DNA of 64,000 bases from CAVQCT01 sp964520865 (GCA_964520865.1 CAZFOY010000006.1:29426-93425), one strand, 5' to 3'. Shown: positions 25,737-35,900, numbered from the stretch's first letter. Translations and numbers: made by a program. Notes: a model not told the origin generated them from the sequence alone.

Positions 25737-26046
25737 CTAGTCCTCCTCGTCGAACACGCAGTTGCCCATAGACTTCAATAGATACTTATCTTTCACTTAA
25801 GATACACTATCGGCTCCATGTTGTAAACCGATTTCCTTGGACACGGGGAGGCCAGTGTCTCGTCCCGTTTCGGCCAAAAGAAGACAAGAGCTGTCATGAT
25901 CGGCCGCACCGACTCAGCGATTTTCCGCTTTCCGGTCCGAAAGTCCGGTTCTTTTGGAAGATGATCTCACCAAATGTCTTTGCTGCGATGCTGAAAAAAG
26001 CCCCTCGTGTCGACAAGGGGCTTTCGATGTCGGAGTGCTTCTGGTA
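25737..26046. other. 310-bp intergenic region with promoter and terminator
   Basis: No gene is seen. On the minus strand a TTTACA (25822-25827) and TATCTT (25799-25804) pair, spaced 17 bp, could serve the FISUMP gene. The terminator of the S74 protein occupies 25994-26021. Confidence 0.45.
25994..26021 (-). terminator. Rho-independent terminator after the S74 repeat protein
   Basis: GCCCCT (26000-26005) pairs with AGGGGC (26016-26021), extended by flanking AAA/TTT pairs. On the minus strand it is followed by a run of T from the AAAAAA at 25994-25999. Confidence 0.75.
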
Positions 26047-27966
26047 TTACTTTTGTCCCAGTATCGGACTGCCGTTCGAAGACATTGCCTGGGTAAGCTG
26101 GTTCATCTGTGCTTCGAGTTTCGCAAGCCGATCCTTGAGCGACTTAATCTCCTGCTGCTGTTTCTTGACCGCCGAGATGAGTACCGGCGTGAGATGGGCG
26201 TAGTCCAGTGAGTACATTCCATCGGAGCCTTGCGAAACGATCTGCGGAAGGACCTCCTTGACTTCCTGCGCAATTAGCCCGATCTGCTCTTTGGACGTGA
26301 AGTGACGTTCCGGATATTCCTTTTGACGCCAGTGATACTTGACGGGATTTAGCTTCTCTATTGCAGCTAATCCGCCGGTTAGGGGTGCGATATCTTTCTT
26401 CAACCGGCGATCGGACTGCTGGCACATGCCGTTGGTCGCGCAGATAGTGCCGACAACGTCCACCTCATAGGCAGGGTTCGGGTTGTTGACGCCGATTTTA
26501 CCGGACGAGGGAGTTGAATTGGCGAGCAGTGCAATCATCCCGCCACTGCCTCCACCTCCGCCGTACAGGGTGATGCCGGCCTGAGTATCATCACCATCGA
26601 TATCGACGATGCTCGAAGAATCCGTGCCCGAATTCGCTATCTTCAGGATCGTCACATGACCGTGGTGGCCGCTACCATCGACATAATTCGACACTACCAC
26701 GCCGCTATCGGGTGCCGAATTATCACCGACCTGGATGGCCGGCAGTTCCGGATTGCCGTCGAGATCGATCAGATTCGTGCTGTCCTGCCCGTTGTTGTGG
26801 ATCTTGAGAATCGTAACGTGCCCGTGATGTTTGTAATGATCAATCACGCTGGAAACGACAATGCCGCTGTCCGGATTATCGGTGTCTTGCAACTGAATCG
26901 CAGGCAGTTCCGGATTGCCGTCGAGATCGATCAGATTCGTGCTGTCCTGGCCGTTGTTGTGGATCTTGAGAATCGTAACGTGCCCGTGATGTTTGTAATG
27001 ATCAATCACGCTTGAAACGACAATGCCGCTGTCCGGATTATCGGTGTCCTGCAACTGTATCGCAGGCAGTTCCGGGTTACCGTCGAGATCGATCATCCCG
27101 GTGGTGTCAGTCCCACTGTTATGTATCTTGAGGATCGTGACGTGACCATGGTGCTTGTAATGATCGATTACGCTCGACACGACAATGCCGCTGTCCGGGT
27201 TGTCGGTATCCTGTAACTGGATGGCCGGTAATGCCGGATTGCCATCGAGGTCAATCATGTTCGTGCTGTCCTGGCCGTTGTCGTGGATCTTGAGAATCGT
27301 CACATGGCCGTGGTGTCTATGATCATCCACGAGACTCGAGACCACAATACCGCTGTCCGGGTTGCTGGTTCCCCGGACGTCAATACTGGGCAACTCAGAA
27401 TTACCATCGAGATCTATCAAGCCGGTGCTGTCCTGCCCGTTGCTCGAGATTTTGAGAATGGTTACGTGTCCGTGATGATCGAGATTGCTTACTTCGTTCC
27501 GAATGACTATCTGGCTGTCGCTCGGATTTCCACTCTGGTCTTCGAGCGTGAGTTTCCCTGCGGATGTCCGGATGTCGCCGTCGACGCTTTTCGAGACAAG
27601 AGAATAAGGAGTGGAGATGATTTGAAGGCGAGGGACCATTTCCGGATCACCACCCACCTGTATGCCCAGCCAGAGTGAAGTGTTGTCGGCAAAGAGCCTG
27701 TCGGGAAAGGGTACCGCAGTGCCGAGAGTGTAGCTGTATAGACCGTCGCGTACGCTGACCTGTCGTACTCCGCTGGTCCATAGGGCAGTGCCGGCGGTGA
27801 GAGCATCGTAAATCGAGAAGGTTACTGAATAGGTGCCGTCGGGGACCGGATCTCCGGTCGACGTGAGAAGGGTCCCTCCGTTCCTGAACTCCGGCGGCGG
27901 GGTAGCGGCTGCCCGGCCCGCGAGGATGACAACAAAGACTGCAACGAGCAATGAAGAGGTGCGCAT
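26047..27966 (-). CDS. Secreted repeat fibre with S74 intramolecular chaperone domain
   Basis: 639 residues: signal peptide, an N-terminal beta domain (about 25-130; VPDGTYSVTFSIYDA typical of secreted fibre proteins), then six units of 54 residues (the last partial) at about 155-465. Units share HGHVTILKI, IDLDGNPELPAI and DNPDSGIVVSS. The C-terminal ~110 residues are a peptidase S74 (endosialidase-type) chaperone: Ser518 in SDRRLKKDI with Lys523 five residues later matches the catalytic dyad of self-cleaving chaperones, followed by LNPVKYHWRQ, IGLIAQEVKEVLP and a coiled-coil tail. It predicts a trimeric surface fibre whose chaperone clips itself off after folding. A terminator follows and a promoter candidate (28044-28072) precedes. 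Confidence 0.85.
   Translation of the reverse strand: MRTSSLLVAVFVVILAGRAAATPPPEFRNGGTLLTSTGDPVPDGTYSVTFSIYDALTAGTALWTSGVRQVSVRDGLYSYTLGTAVPFPDRLFADNTSLWLGIQVGGDPEMVPRLQIISTPYSLVSKSVDGDIRTSAGKLTLEDQSGNPSDSQIVIRNEVSNLDHHGHVTILKISSNGQDSTGLIDLDGNSELPSIDVRGTSNPDSGIVVSSLVDDHRHHGHVTILKIHDNGQDSTNMIDLDGNPALPAIQLQDTDNPDSGIVVSSVIDHYKHHGHVTILKIHNSGTDTTGMIDLDGNPELPAIQLQDTDNPDSGIVVSSVIDHYKHHGHVTILKIHNNGQDSTNLIDLDGNPELPAIQLQDTDNPDSGIVVSSVIDHYKHHGHVTILKIHNNGQDSTNLIDLDGNPELPAIQVGDNSAPDSGVVVSNYVDGSGHHGHVTILKIANSGTDSSSIVDIDGDDTQAGITLYGGGGGSGGMIALLANSTPSSGKIGVNNPNPAYEVDVVGTICATNGMCQQSDRRLKKDIAPLTGGLAAIEKLNPVKYHWRQKEYPERHFTSKEQIGLIAQEVKEVLPQIVSQGSDGMYSLDYAHLTPVLISAVKKQQQEIKSLKDRLAKLEAQMNQLTQAMSSNGSPILGQK
26540..27490 (-). 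repeat. Tandem 162-bp coding repeats in the S74 fibre gene
   Basis: The same landmark (IDLDGNPELP codons) recurs at 26741, 26903, 27065, 27227 and 27389, exactly 162 bp apart. The 26741 and 26903 copies are almost base-identical over the whole unit, which points to recent unequal crossover, while outer copies have drifted. Six protein-level units are present, the C-terminal one incomplete. Confidence 0.9.
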
Positions 27967-28574
27967 GAAGATATCCTCCGAACGCTGTAGGTTGATTTGG
28001 TATGATATTCGTAGGTTAAATGGGTCGCGTTAAACCACGTTCTAACATAGCAGAGAATCATAAGCGGTGCAAGCAGTTTTTGCGTCGGCGAAACACCAGC
28101 CGAGAGACTTCTCGGCGTATTGAATTGGACGAGTGACGGATGATTGGACGAGACATTGATTTGCAATAGTGGTTCCCGTACCCGGCGGTGCACGCAGTGA
28201 GGGCCGAATGTGATAGCTGTAGCTCGTGAAGAATGATGGTATGCACCGAGTGCCTGGTGGTTTGATGTGTTTCGGACAAAATGCGGAACCGCCGAGGACT
28301 GAAGTGTGATCGATCGCGAGCATTTACACGAAATTGGACATTTGATCACGATAATGGACAAACGAGAACAGTTTTCCGTAGGGCAAGGAAAATCGTTCCG
28401 GCTTTCATCAATTCTGGAATACTCGGTGCAAGATCCCATGTAATCGCATTTCAGGGCTCAAGAATTCGAATCCTTCCGCCGATAGAATCATGGGCGTCTC
28501 AATAACAGGACAATGAACACGCGGGTCATCGGATGGCTAAGTGTGGGTTCTTTCAGGAGAGGGAACATCGAAAC
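27967..28574. other. 608-bp divergent intergenic region
   Basis: Between the S74 fibre (minus) and the two-gene membrane unit (plus). Open frames here are short and antisense-like. A TTGCAC-N17-TATGTT pair on the minus strand (28044-28072) could be the fibre promoter. No RNA element is recognised. Confidence 0.45.
28044..28072 (-). promoter_or_regulatory. Possible promoter for the S74 fibre gene
   Basis: Minus strand TTGCAC (28067-28072), 17-bp spacer, TATGTT (28044-28049), about 80 bp upstream of the ATG at 27966. Four or five of six bases match consensus in each box. Position supports it, but weak boxes of this kind arise by chance. Confidence 0.35.
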
Positions 28575-29021
28575 ATGTCTTACATCATCTTTACAACTCT
28601 TAGTACGGCAATTCTGTTAGCCCTGTTGATTCTGGCAGCTGGGCTTGGGTTCTATCTTTATAAGTTCCGCAAGTCGTGTCAGGATATCCTTCCTTCGAAT
28701 CAAATGGACCGCATGCTAAGGGAATCGAGGGAGAAGGTTCAGGCAGCTGAGAGAGCATATGAAGAAAGAAGGAGAGAGGTGGAGCGCCTGGAAGAGGTCG
28801 CCTCGAAGAGCCTTCAAGAGCTGTTGGCTGAGAGCATGAACTGGAGGTTCGACGACAAAGATCCGATTGTGGAGACGGATTTGGAGAACACTGCCGATGC
28901 TGCTTCTCCGTCGCAAACGCGGTTTGGTCCGGCAGGCAATTCCATCGGATCGGTAGAGTCAAAGCGCTGGTCTGCCGGTAGTCTCGGTTCTCAGAGGGAG
29001 GAACACAGCCTTGTCGATTGA
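28575..29021 (+). CDS. Single-pass membrane protein with coiled coil
   Basis: Using the ATG at 28575, with a purine-rich site (AGGAGAGGGA) upstream, the product has 148 residues. A hydrophobic N-terminal helix (about 5-28) is followed by a long charged amphipathic segment (about 45-85; REKVQAAERAYEERRREVE) that should form a coiled coil, then a low-complexity polar tail. The upstream in-frame ATG at 28533 is less likely. It overlaps the next gene by 11 bp, so the two form one unit. No family is recognised; oligomerisation at the membrane is inferred from the coiled coil. Confidence 0.65.
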   Translation: MSYIIFTTLSTAILLALLILAAGLGFYLYKFRKSCQDILPSNQMDRMLRESREKVQAAERAYEERRREVERLEEVASKSLQELLAESMNWRFDDKDPIVETDLENTADAASPSQTRFGPAGNSIGSVESKRWSAGSLGSQREEHSLVD

Positions 29022-29841
29022 GATGTTTCTTTTTGTCCTGCTTCAGCTGTTGACCAATTTTCTTCGGCGGCTGACCGGCATCGAGCTGCTCAACCCGAGC
29101 CTGTCGGTGTTCGGTCTAATGTTGACTTCAATGATTGCTTATTTTACGCTGCTGACCAATCTCAGCAACACATTGGAGACGGTGGAGGGATTGGCCGAGG
29201 AGAAGACGGCGCGCTCCCGATTGAATACACTGAACTTCATGGCTCGTATTTTGCGGGCTCTCGCTGTGATGTCAATGGTTCTCCTGCTGGCCCATATCGG
29301 CCGAGTTTACGCGGGAGATACAACGACTACCGAATTTTCCTCCTACAGTTCGTTTATCCTGATTCTGATAGCATTTTGGACACCGTTGCATTTGCTCGTC
29401 CTGGTAGTCGCAGGATACCTATGTGTGACAATGATCTACAAATTCAAGCGGGATGACGCGTTAATCGCTTGCAGCAAAAAGGGAGCGACCATTCATTTCA
29501 AGGGCGGACGAAAACTAAGCGGAAACATATACGACTTCGGTTTTCTTAAAGACAACGTTCATTTCCTCAGTTTATGTAGAAACTGCTCAAAACCCGAGAC
29601 GATCTCGCTTGCCGATGTCGCGGCCATTTTCCTCGAAGAGGAGTACTGTGAACGAGAGGAACTCAAGAACGCAGATTACATCAACGGCAGACTGTCACTT
29701 ACGTTATTGCGTCCCCACGAGGAGAAGCTTCCGACATCTCGCCACTTCAGAGCCAACGGGTTTACCATTCTCGAACTGGAAAAACCGACGACTAACTCGC
29801 GCTACGCCATTGTCGATGACCTTCAACTGCGCGGAATATAA
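29011..29841 (+). CDS. Four-pass membrane protein with small cytoplasmic domain
   Basis: The frame opens at TTG (29011) after GGGAGGA, 8 bases away, and overlaps the previous gene. The 276 residues contain about four membrane helices (about 4-20, 32-52, 76-98 and 112-140), then a soluble domain. That domain begins CSKKGATIHFKGGRKLSGNIYD, a short beta segment of Sm/SH3-like appearance, and includes the cysteine pair SLCRNC before ISLADVAAIFLEE. I do not recognise the family. Gene order with the coiled-coil protein suggests one complex in the inner membrane. The non-ATG start and the overlap make tight translational coupling likely. Confidence 0.65.
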   Translation: MSIEMFLFVLLQLLTNFLRRLTGIELLNPSLSVFGLMLTSMIAYFTLLTNLSNTLETVEGLAEEKTARSRLNTLNFMARILRALAVMSMVLLLAHIGRVYAGDTTTTEFSSYSSFILILIAFWTPLHLLVLVVAGYLCVTMIYKFKRDDALIACSKKGATIHFKGGRKLSGNIYDFGFLKDNVHFLSLCRNCSKPETISLADVAAIFLEEEYCEREELKNADYINGRLSLTLLRPHEEKLPTSRHFRANGFTILELEKPTTNSRYAIVDDLQLRGI

Positions 29842-29989
29842 CAGGCCGAAGGGCAGCGGCCGGATATGTGGCCCATTCTCCCCGTTAAGATAACACTCGA
29901 TTGACAAATCTCTGGTCCACGCTCCAGGGCCAAGGAGGTGTTATCTGGCGTCTTATCGCGGCTGTTCCCGCCACGGGTTTCCGAAAGAC

Positions 29990-30014
29990 ACTTAAGCCAC
30001 AACATGGCTTAAGT
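29990..30014. promoter_or_regulatory. Perfect inverted repeat upstream of the FG-GAP gene
   Basis: ACTTAAGCC (29990-29998) and GGCTTAAGT (30006-30014) are perfect 9-bp arms around a 7-base loop (ACAACAT), about 70 bp before the chosen ATG. It could be a DNA operator or a stem-loop in the 5' leader. No T-run follows, so it is not a terminator. Confidence 0.45.
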
Positions 30015-30083
30015 TATCTCTCTTTGGGCCGATCTTTAGGAGTAATACAGAAATCCATAAACAACAAAAAATGGGCGGGGATT

Positions 30084-31502
30084 ATGAACCACCGAAGAGA
30101 ATTTGTGCTGACGCTATTGTTTTGTCTGTTCGGCCTTGGACAGTATGTCCTTGCGGATCAGTACTTTGATAGCCGCGTGTGCTATCTTGTCGGCGACTAT
30201 CCGGACAAAGTCACGGCTTACGACGTAAACGGCGACACGTATCCCGATCTTATTGTTGCCAATGACTATTCCAACAATATTTCGGTTCTGCTGGGCCACG
30301 GCGACGGTACCTTTGCCGGACGCCTCAATTACGCGTTGTCCACCAACCAGTATCCCAAGGATGTCAAAGTTGGTGACGTGAACGGCGACGATATTCCTGA
30401 TCTCATCACAGGCGGACTTCAGGGATTGGATATCTTCTATGGCAACGGAGACGGTACTTTCGGGGCAGCACAGCTCACGAGCATTCCCAATGTCACGATG
30501 ATCGCAATCGGGTTCTTCAATGCCGATACCCTGCTCGACATTGCCGCCACGGATCAACTCAGCGATTCGATGTCGATCAACATTAACAACGGCGACAGCA
30601 CCTTCACGACATCATACGTTCACGTCGCCTACGGTTCGAGAGCCATAATCGGAGGAAAGTTCGACATCGATGCCTATCCGGATCTGGTAGTAAACTGCCA
30701 GGATGGTTCCCTGTGGAATTTGAGGAACGATGGCTCGGGCGGATTCACAGCGTTCAATTTCCACACCGATACCTGCGCCAGTGTTTCCTGTTTCGCGGCC
30801 GCCGATTTCAACGGCAATACCGTCAATGATCTTGCCGTGGCCAATCGGGTTACTGACAGTGTGACGATATACCTGAACAATGGAGACGGTACCTACGCCG
30901 TGTCACACAACTTCTATGCCGGCGGTGATCAGCCGGTTGCCGTGACGCTTGCGGACGTCAATTCCGATGGTGAACTCGATCTGCTAATCTCCAGCTTCTG
31001 GGACGGCAATATCAAACTGCATTTGGGAGATGGGAACGGCGCTTTCACCTTCAACCCGAACACGTACTATTCCGGCGGTCAGTCCGATGATGTTTATGCA
31101 GCGGATCTCAATGGCGACACCTATGTGGACCTGATAGCTACGGACACGCAATTCGACAGCGTGGCGGTATTCATGAGCAGAATGCCACTCATCCTGGACG
31201 TTCCGGGTGAACAGGCGATTCCGACAAGTTTCACACTCGCTCAGAACTATCCGAATCCGTTTAACCCGGAGACCCGGATTGAGTTTTCCTTGCCGCAGGC
31301 AGCCGACGTCAGGGTGGAAGTGTTCAATATGCTCGGCCAGTCGGTGAAGGTACTTGTCGACGAGCACCTGTCAGCCGGCACCAAGGAAATCTCCTGGGAC
31401 GGAACCAACGAAGAAGGAAAGAACGTGGCCTCCGGAATGTACCTCTATCGCGTATCGACCGATCGGTTTAGTGATACCAAGAAGATGGTACTGCTCAGGT
31501 AG
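30084..31502 (+). CDS. Secreted FG-GAP/VCBS repeat protein with type IX tail
   Basis: From the ATG at 30084 (GGGCGGGG upstream) the protein has 472 residues with a signal peptide ending near VLADQ. Repeats of the integrin-alpha FG-GAP/VCBS type follow: DVNGDTYPDLIVANDYSNN, GDVNGDDIPDLITGG, DVNSDGELDLLIS and AADLNGDTYVDLIAT, each with a DxNxDxxxD calcium loop, so a seven-bladed propeller is expected. The last ~85 residues are a type IX sorting tail (LAQNYPNPFNPETRIEF, ending KKMVLLR). It is the paralogue of the gene at 47046. The earlier in-frame start at 29901 would remove the signal peptide. Function: surface-exposed, probably calcium-binding or adhesive. Confidence 0.85.
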   Translation: MNHRREFVLTLLFCLFGLGQYVLADQYFDSRVCYLVGDYPDKVTAYDVNGDTYPDLIVANDYSNNISVLLGHGDGTFAGRLNYALSTNQYPKDVKVGDVNGDDIPDLITGGLQGLDIFYGNGDGTFGAAQLTSIPNVTMIAIGFFNADTLLDIAATDQLSDSMSININNGDSTFTTSYVHVAYGSRAIIGGKFDIDAYPDLVVNCQDGSLWNLRNDGSGGFTAFNFHTDTCASVSCFAAADFNGNTVNDLAVANRVTDSVTIYLNNGDGTYAVSHNFYAGGDQPVAVTLADVNSDGELDLLISSFWDGNIKLHLGDGNGAFTFNPNTYYSGGQSDDVYAADLNGDTYVDLIATDTQFDSVAVFMSRMPLILDVPGEQAIPTSFTLAQNYPNPFNPETRIEFSLPQAADVRVEVFNMLGQSVKVLVDEHLSAGTKEISWDGTNEEGKNVASGMYLYRVSTDRFSDTKKMVLLR

Positions 31503-31527
31503 AAAGACTATCAAGACTTTACTCGAA

Positions 31528-31560
31528 ATCCCGAGACGTCATAATCTCGGGATTTTCTTT
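31528..31560 (+). terminator. Rho-independent terminator after the FG-GAP gene
   Basis: AATCCCGAGA (31528-31537) pairs perfectly with TCTCGGGATT (31546-31555) around an 8-base loop, followed by TTCTTTT. Confidence 0.85.
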
Positions 31561-31655
31561 TGCTGTTCGGTCCACTTAGCGATCCGGACTCACGGGCGCG
31601 GTCGACTCCGGATTTAGTTTGACGTCGCAGCGAGCGTCGGCTAACTTTCTTATCT

Positions 31656-32960
31656 ATGCAAGGCCAAACCGGTAAGCGAGGTGTGGGGCTGCTCGGAGCT
31701 ATTTCGATCGGAGTCGGTGGAATGGTCGGCGGGGGGATCTTCGCCGTGCTTGGGCTCTCGGTCCAGTTGGCCCACGGCGGCGCGCCGCTCGGTTTTCTCC
31801 TTGGCGGAATAGTCGCGTTGCTTACTGCGTACTCCTACGTCAAGCTCTCCGCAACCTTCCCCAGTCAAGGGGGGACAGTAACCTTCCTTGATCGGGCTTA
31901 CCGTCCCGGCGTTGTTGTCGGCGGGTTGAATGTATTGCTGTGGCTCTCCTATATTATCATGCTCTCTTTATATGCGTACGCCTTTGGGAGTTACGGAGCG
32001 TCGTTCTTTCCTGCCTCGCACGAACTCCTGGTCAGGCATATTCTCATCAGCGGCAGCATCGTTGCTATCACGATTCTCAACTTTTTCGGTGCGGAGATTA
32101 TCGGCAAGGCGGAGACCTGGATAGTCCTGCTCAAGGTTTTGATTTTACTGTTTTTCCTTGGCGCCGGAATCCAGTCGGTCGACACGGCGCGACTGATTCC
32201 ATCGACCTGGTCGCCCCCTATGAACCTGCTGGCCGGCGGGATGATTATCTTCCTCGCCTACGAAGGGTTCGAATTAATCGCCAATACCGCCGACGATATA
32301 CGCAACCCCAAACGCAATCTTCACCGTGCGTTCTTCTATTCTGTGACATTCGTGATCTTTCTCTATGTACTGATATCCATGGTCACAGTCGGTAATCTGT
32401 CGATAGACAAGATCGTGTCATCGCGCGACTATGCTCTTGCCGAGGCCGCCAGACCGTTTCTCGGGCAATTTGGATTCAGGCTGATAGCGATCGCGGCGGT
32501 GCTGTCGACAAGTTCGGCGATAAATGCCACCCTGTACGGAGCCGCCCGGCTAAGCTATACGATTGCGAAAGACGGTGAGCTGCCGGCGATCCTTGAACGT
32601 CGCGTCTGGCACCATCCGGTCGAAGGACTGCTTATCACAGCGGTGCTAACGCTGTTAGCCGCGAATCTCATGGATCTGTCAAGCATCTCGGTAGTGGGCA
32701 GTGTCGGCTTTCTTGTCATCTTTGCAGCGGTCAGTTTGGGGAATTTCAAACTACGAGCGCAGACCGGGAGCAATGGTTGGATTCCTATCGCCGGATTTAT
32801 AGCTTGCCTCGCGGCCCTTGCGGCCGTGTTGTGGCAGACAGTGCAGACGGATCCGAAACGGCTGATAATTCTTGCTGTACTGATCTGCTCAGCTCTGCTG
32901 ATAGAAGCGCTTTACCGGTTCGTCAGCGGCCGGAAGATCAAACTGACCGAAGAGAAATAG
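31656..32960 (+). CDS. APC-superfamily amino acid permease
   Basis: A 434-residue protein with about twelve membrane helices. The first carries ISIGVGGMVGGGIFAVLG, the glycine-rich substrate/sodium-site helix of APC transporters, and later FLAYEGFELIANTADDIRNP is the equally typical segment after helix 6. ALAEAARPFLG and STSSAINATLYGAARL fit the same family. It imports or exchanges an amino acid or polyamine across the inner membrane; the substrate is not identifiable. The start ATG lacks a strong ribosome site. It is convergent with the giant surface-protein gene, with only 12 bp between stops. Confidence 0.85.
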   Translation: MQGQTGKRGVGLLGAISIGVGGMVGGGIFAVLGLSVQLAHGGAPLGFLLGGIVALLTAYSYVKLSATFPSQGGTVTFLDRAYRPGVVVGGLNVLLWLSYIIMLSLYAYAFGSYGASFFPASHELLVRHILISGSIVAITILNFFGAEIIGKAETWIVLLKVLILLFFLGAGIQSVDTARLIPSTWSPPMNLLAGGMIIFLAYEGFELIANTADDIRNPKRNLHRAFFYSVTFVIFLYVLISMVTVGNLSIDKIVSSRDYALAEAARPFLGQFGFRLIAIAAVLSTSSAINATLYGAARLSYTIAKDGELPAILERRVWHHPVEGLLITAVLTLLAANLMDLSSISVVGSVGFLVIFAAVSLGNFKLRAQTGSNGWIPIAGFIACLAALAAVLWQTVQTDPKRLIILAVLICSALLIEALYRFVSGRKIKLTEEK

Positions 32961-32972
32961 TCGCCGTTCTTG

Positions 32973-35900
32973 CTACTTAAGCAGAAGCATCTTTTTGGCC
33001 TCGGTGTTCCGGTCGGTGCTTATCTGATAGAAATACACTCCGCTGGACACCGTTGTGCCGTTCGGTCCCTTCCCATCCCAGACAACTCGATGAGTCCCGG
33101 CAGACATTGTCTCGTTGACCAGCTGCCGTACGCGCTGACCGACGATATTGAAAATGGTCAGCTCGACATGACTGGCCCGAGGCAGCTCGAACTCGATGGT
33201 CGTCGTCGGATTGAACGGATTCGGGTAATTCTGTTCAAGGGCAAACTTCGACGGAAGGTCCGTCCCTCCGGACGGTTCGTTCACGTCCGTGGCGACATCG
33301 GTGCTGAACGCCGCATATACGCCCGGCTTAGTAATGACCGCAGTGACCTGGCTCGCTGTCGTATCAACGTCGCCACCGACCAATTCCCACTGGAGCGTGG
33401 ACTCGTTAAAGTGGAAGATGCGGATAGATGACTTCAAAGCTGCCGTCCGCTCCGAATCCGGTACCTGATAGAGATCGTAGTCAATGGTAATCTGATTAGC
33501 ACCGGGCAGACTGCTCTGTGTAGGGAGCAACGCCAGGGCATGCGTCTCTGATACAGCATAGTCGACCGTGTCCAGTCCGCTACGAATCACAGGATAGGGG
33601 GATGATAAGATACCTGCTTTGGTGGCAAAGGTCATGCTGTCGAGCACAAAGCTCACTCCGGTATGCCCATCTACGAGGTACGCAGGCAGGGTGTCTGAGA
33701 ATTGTACTTCGCCATACTGATTGTCGAAGAAGAATATGCTGTCGAGATCGTCGGGGGCGTGTACTTCGAGCGTCTGATCACTGGCGCTATAATTCGCGAG
33801 CGTGGTGGCATAGCCTGAGGCATTTTGGGCAAACGATCTCTGCGCCATCGTGTCGACATCGGTCATATAGTCCAGCGTGGGCAAAGATTGAAAGCCGGCG
33901 GCGGAGTAGAGTTGTACTGTCAAATCTGAGCCGGAAAGTGCAGCGCCGCAGACGAGCGGGTAAGATCCGGTCACCTCGCTTGCCGTGAAACTGAGCGTAT
34001 CAGGAAGGGCCGAGCCTAACTGCCAGGCGCCGTAGGCCCATGAGAAGTCGGCAGCGGCAGCGGCCGACCGTCCTCGACCTGATTTGCCGAAATAGTGGAC
34101 AATCTTACCGTTAGCCTTGATCGAATCGTTGGGGAGTAATCCCAGCAACACGATCTCGCCGTCGGTACCGCTCGTTTTGCCTTGATGGACGAAGAAATGT
34201 CTCGGCCCATACCCGGGGATGTTGACTGTGGTACTCGTGTAGACGTCAGTATAGGAAAGCGAACCCCCTTCCGGCGTGCTCAAAGAGGAGGGGTTGTCCG
34301 AGGTCGCGGGTGCAGTAGGCGTATTCGGAAAGACCACCAGTGCCCCTACGTCGTAGTCAGGATGATCGAGATCATTGTTCGGACCATCGAAGTATCTATT
34401 GCCGGGCGGCAGGTAGCGCTCGTCCGGCTTTATGACTGGCGAGAGGTCCGAGCCATAGGTGGCCTCAAGCCGCTCCTCGACCCAGTCCCAACAGGACTCA
34501 ACGTGAGTTCTCCATTGAGCGGTCGATCGGCAGTCGGTGGACGAGTAATTGTCCGACCAGGACATCTCGCTTGATCCGGGGTCTTCCATTCCGGGACCGC
34601 CGTACGGCCAGCCCATGAAACCCATGTCGGTGCGATACGGACAGGCACCTAACGGAGCGGTGATTTCGTCTTCGAGACCTAAGAATGTATGCATCAACTC
34701 CTTTGCCCAGAAACGGTAGTTCACGGGGAGGGCCAGACTTACGGGATAGTCATTGGCGCTTGAGTCGGGGAAACTGCTCCCCGGCATGAACCATCTCCTG
34801 GGGAGATACGGATTCCGGCCAAAGAAGAAGTGTCCCTCATTGGTGCGACGAAGCAGCATGAATGGCCGGGTAGGCGTCAGGTTGTGGCTAACGATCACCT
34901 GCCCGAGAGCGTTATCCTGGATCAGTACAGTATCGAGACGAATCTGTCCATCGCTGATGTCATAAAGGTAGTTGGACACCTTTCTGACGGCCAACTGGAG
35001 CTGATACAGGTAGTTTGTTGACGCATCCCAGGTCACACCAATATTCAGATTGTAGGCAAAAGTGCTGTGGTTGATCATCACCTGCTGAATAGGCTCCGGA
35101 CTCAGCGTATCGAAATACATCTCGTAAGTAAGCGAGTCGAATTTCGCGTTATCCAGATGAACGGAATATGAACTGTCCGCAGTGGTGTCACTTGATTTCA
35201 TTAGCTGAGAAAACATGAGGGTATCGCCAAGATGCAGCTGTCCCGAGCGAATATAATCCGAAGCATCGAACTCCCCGAGATAATCAGTTGTGATAGTATC
35301 GACAAACAGCGTGTCGAAGGTAGGTTTGCCACTGATTACCCGGCTCATGGTGAACTTCCGAAACGCAAACTCCTGCGCGTAATTGTTGACGAGTCTGAAA
35401 ATCTTCGACGGCCAGTCGGGAGAGAACTCAGATGTGTTGCCGTCCTGATCGGTTGCCGTCATGGTTATGAACTGATCGCTGGGGAGTTCGGGCGAGAAGG
35501 TGGTCTGAAATTCGCCGTAGCCCGAAGCATCGGTGTTCGCCGTGCTGGTCCACATCGATTGCTCTCCTTCACCGTAGCCGCTCGAATCCTTCTTGGAATT
35601 AAAGAATATTTCGATCTTATGAGCGTTGAACGGCGCGCCGTTAATATGCCCATAAAGATGAGTGAAGCCACCGGTTATTGAGGCGGAGTCAATGAGCGGA
35701 TAGTTGACGAGCTTATTGGGTCCGGAATCGGCGTCCAGCGAGTCGTTTTTCGTTACCCCGTCGCCACCAAGATCGATACCGAGCCCGCCGTTGTCGTGAA
35801 TGATGTTTCGGGAGATCGTATTGCCTTCGCCGGAGGTGATTGAAATGCCCGCTCCGTTATTGTAGGTAATCGTATTCGCCTGGGCATAATCATCGCCAAT

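Noticed and set aside
26540..27490. Interpretation of the 162-bp repeats as a CRISPR or satellite
   Set aside because: The repeats are in frame, code for a consistent 54-residue unit and lie inside one open gene.
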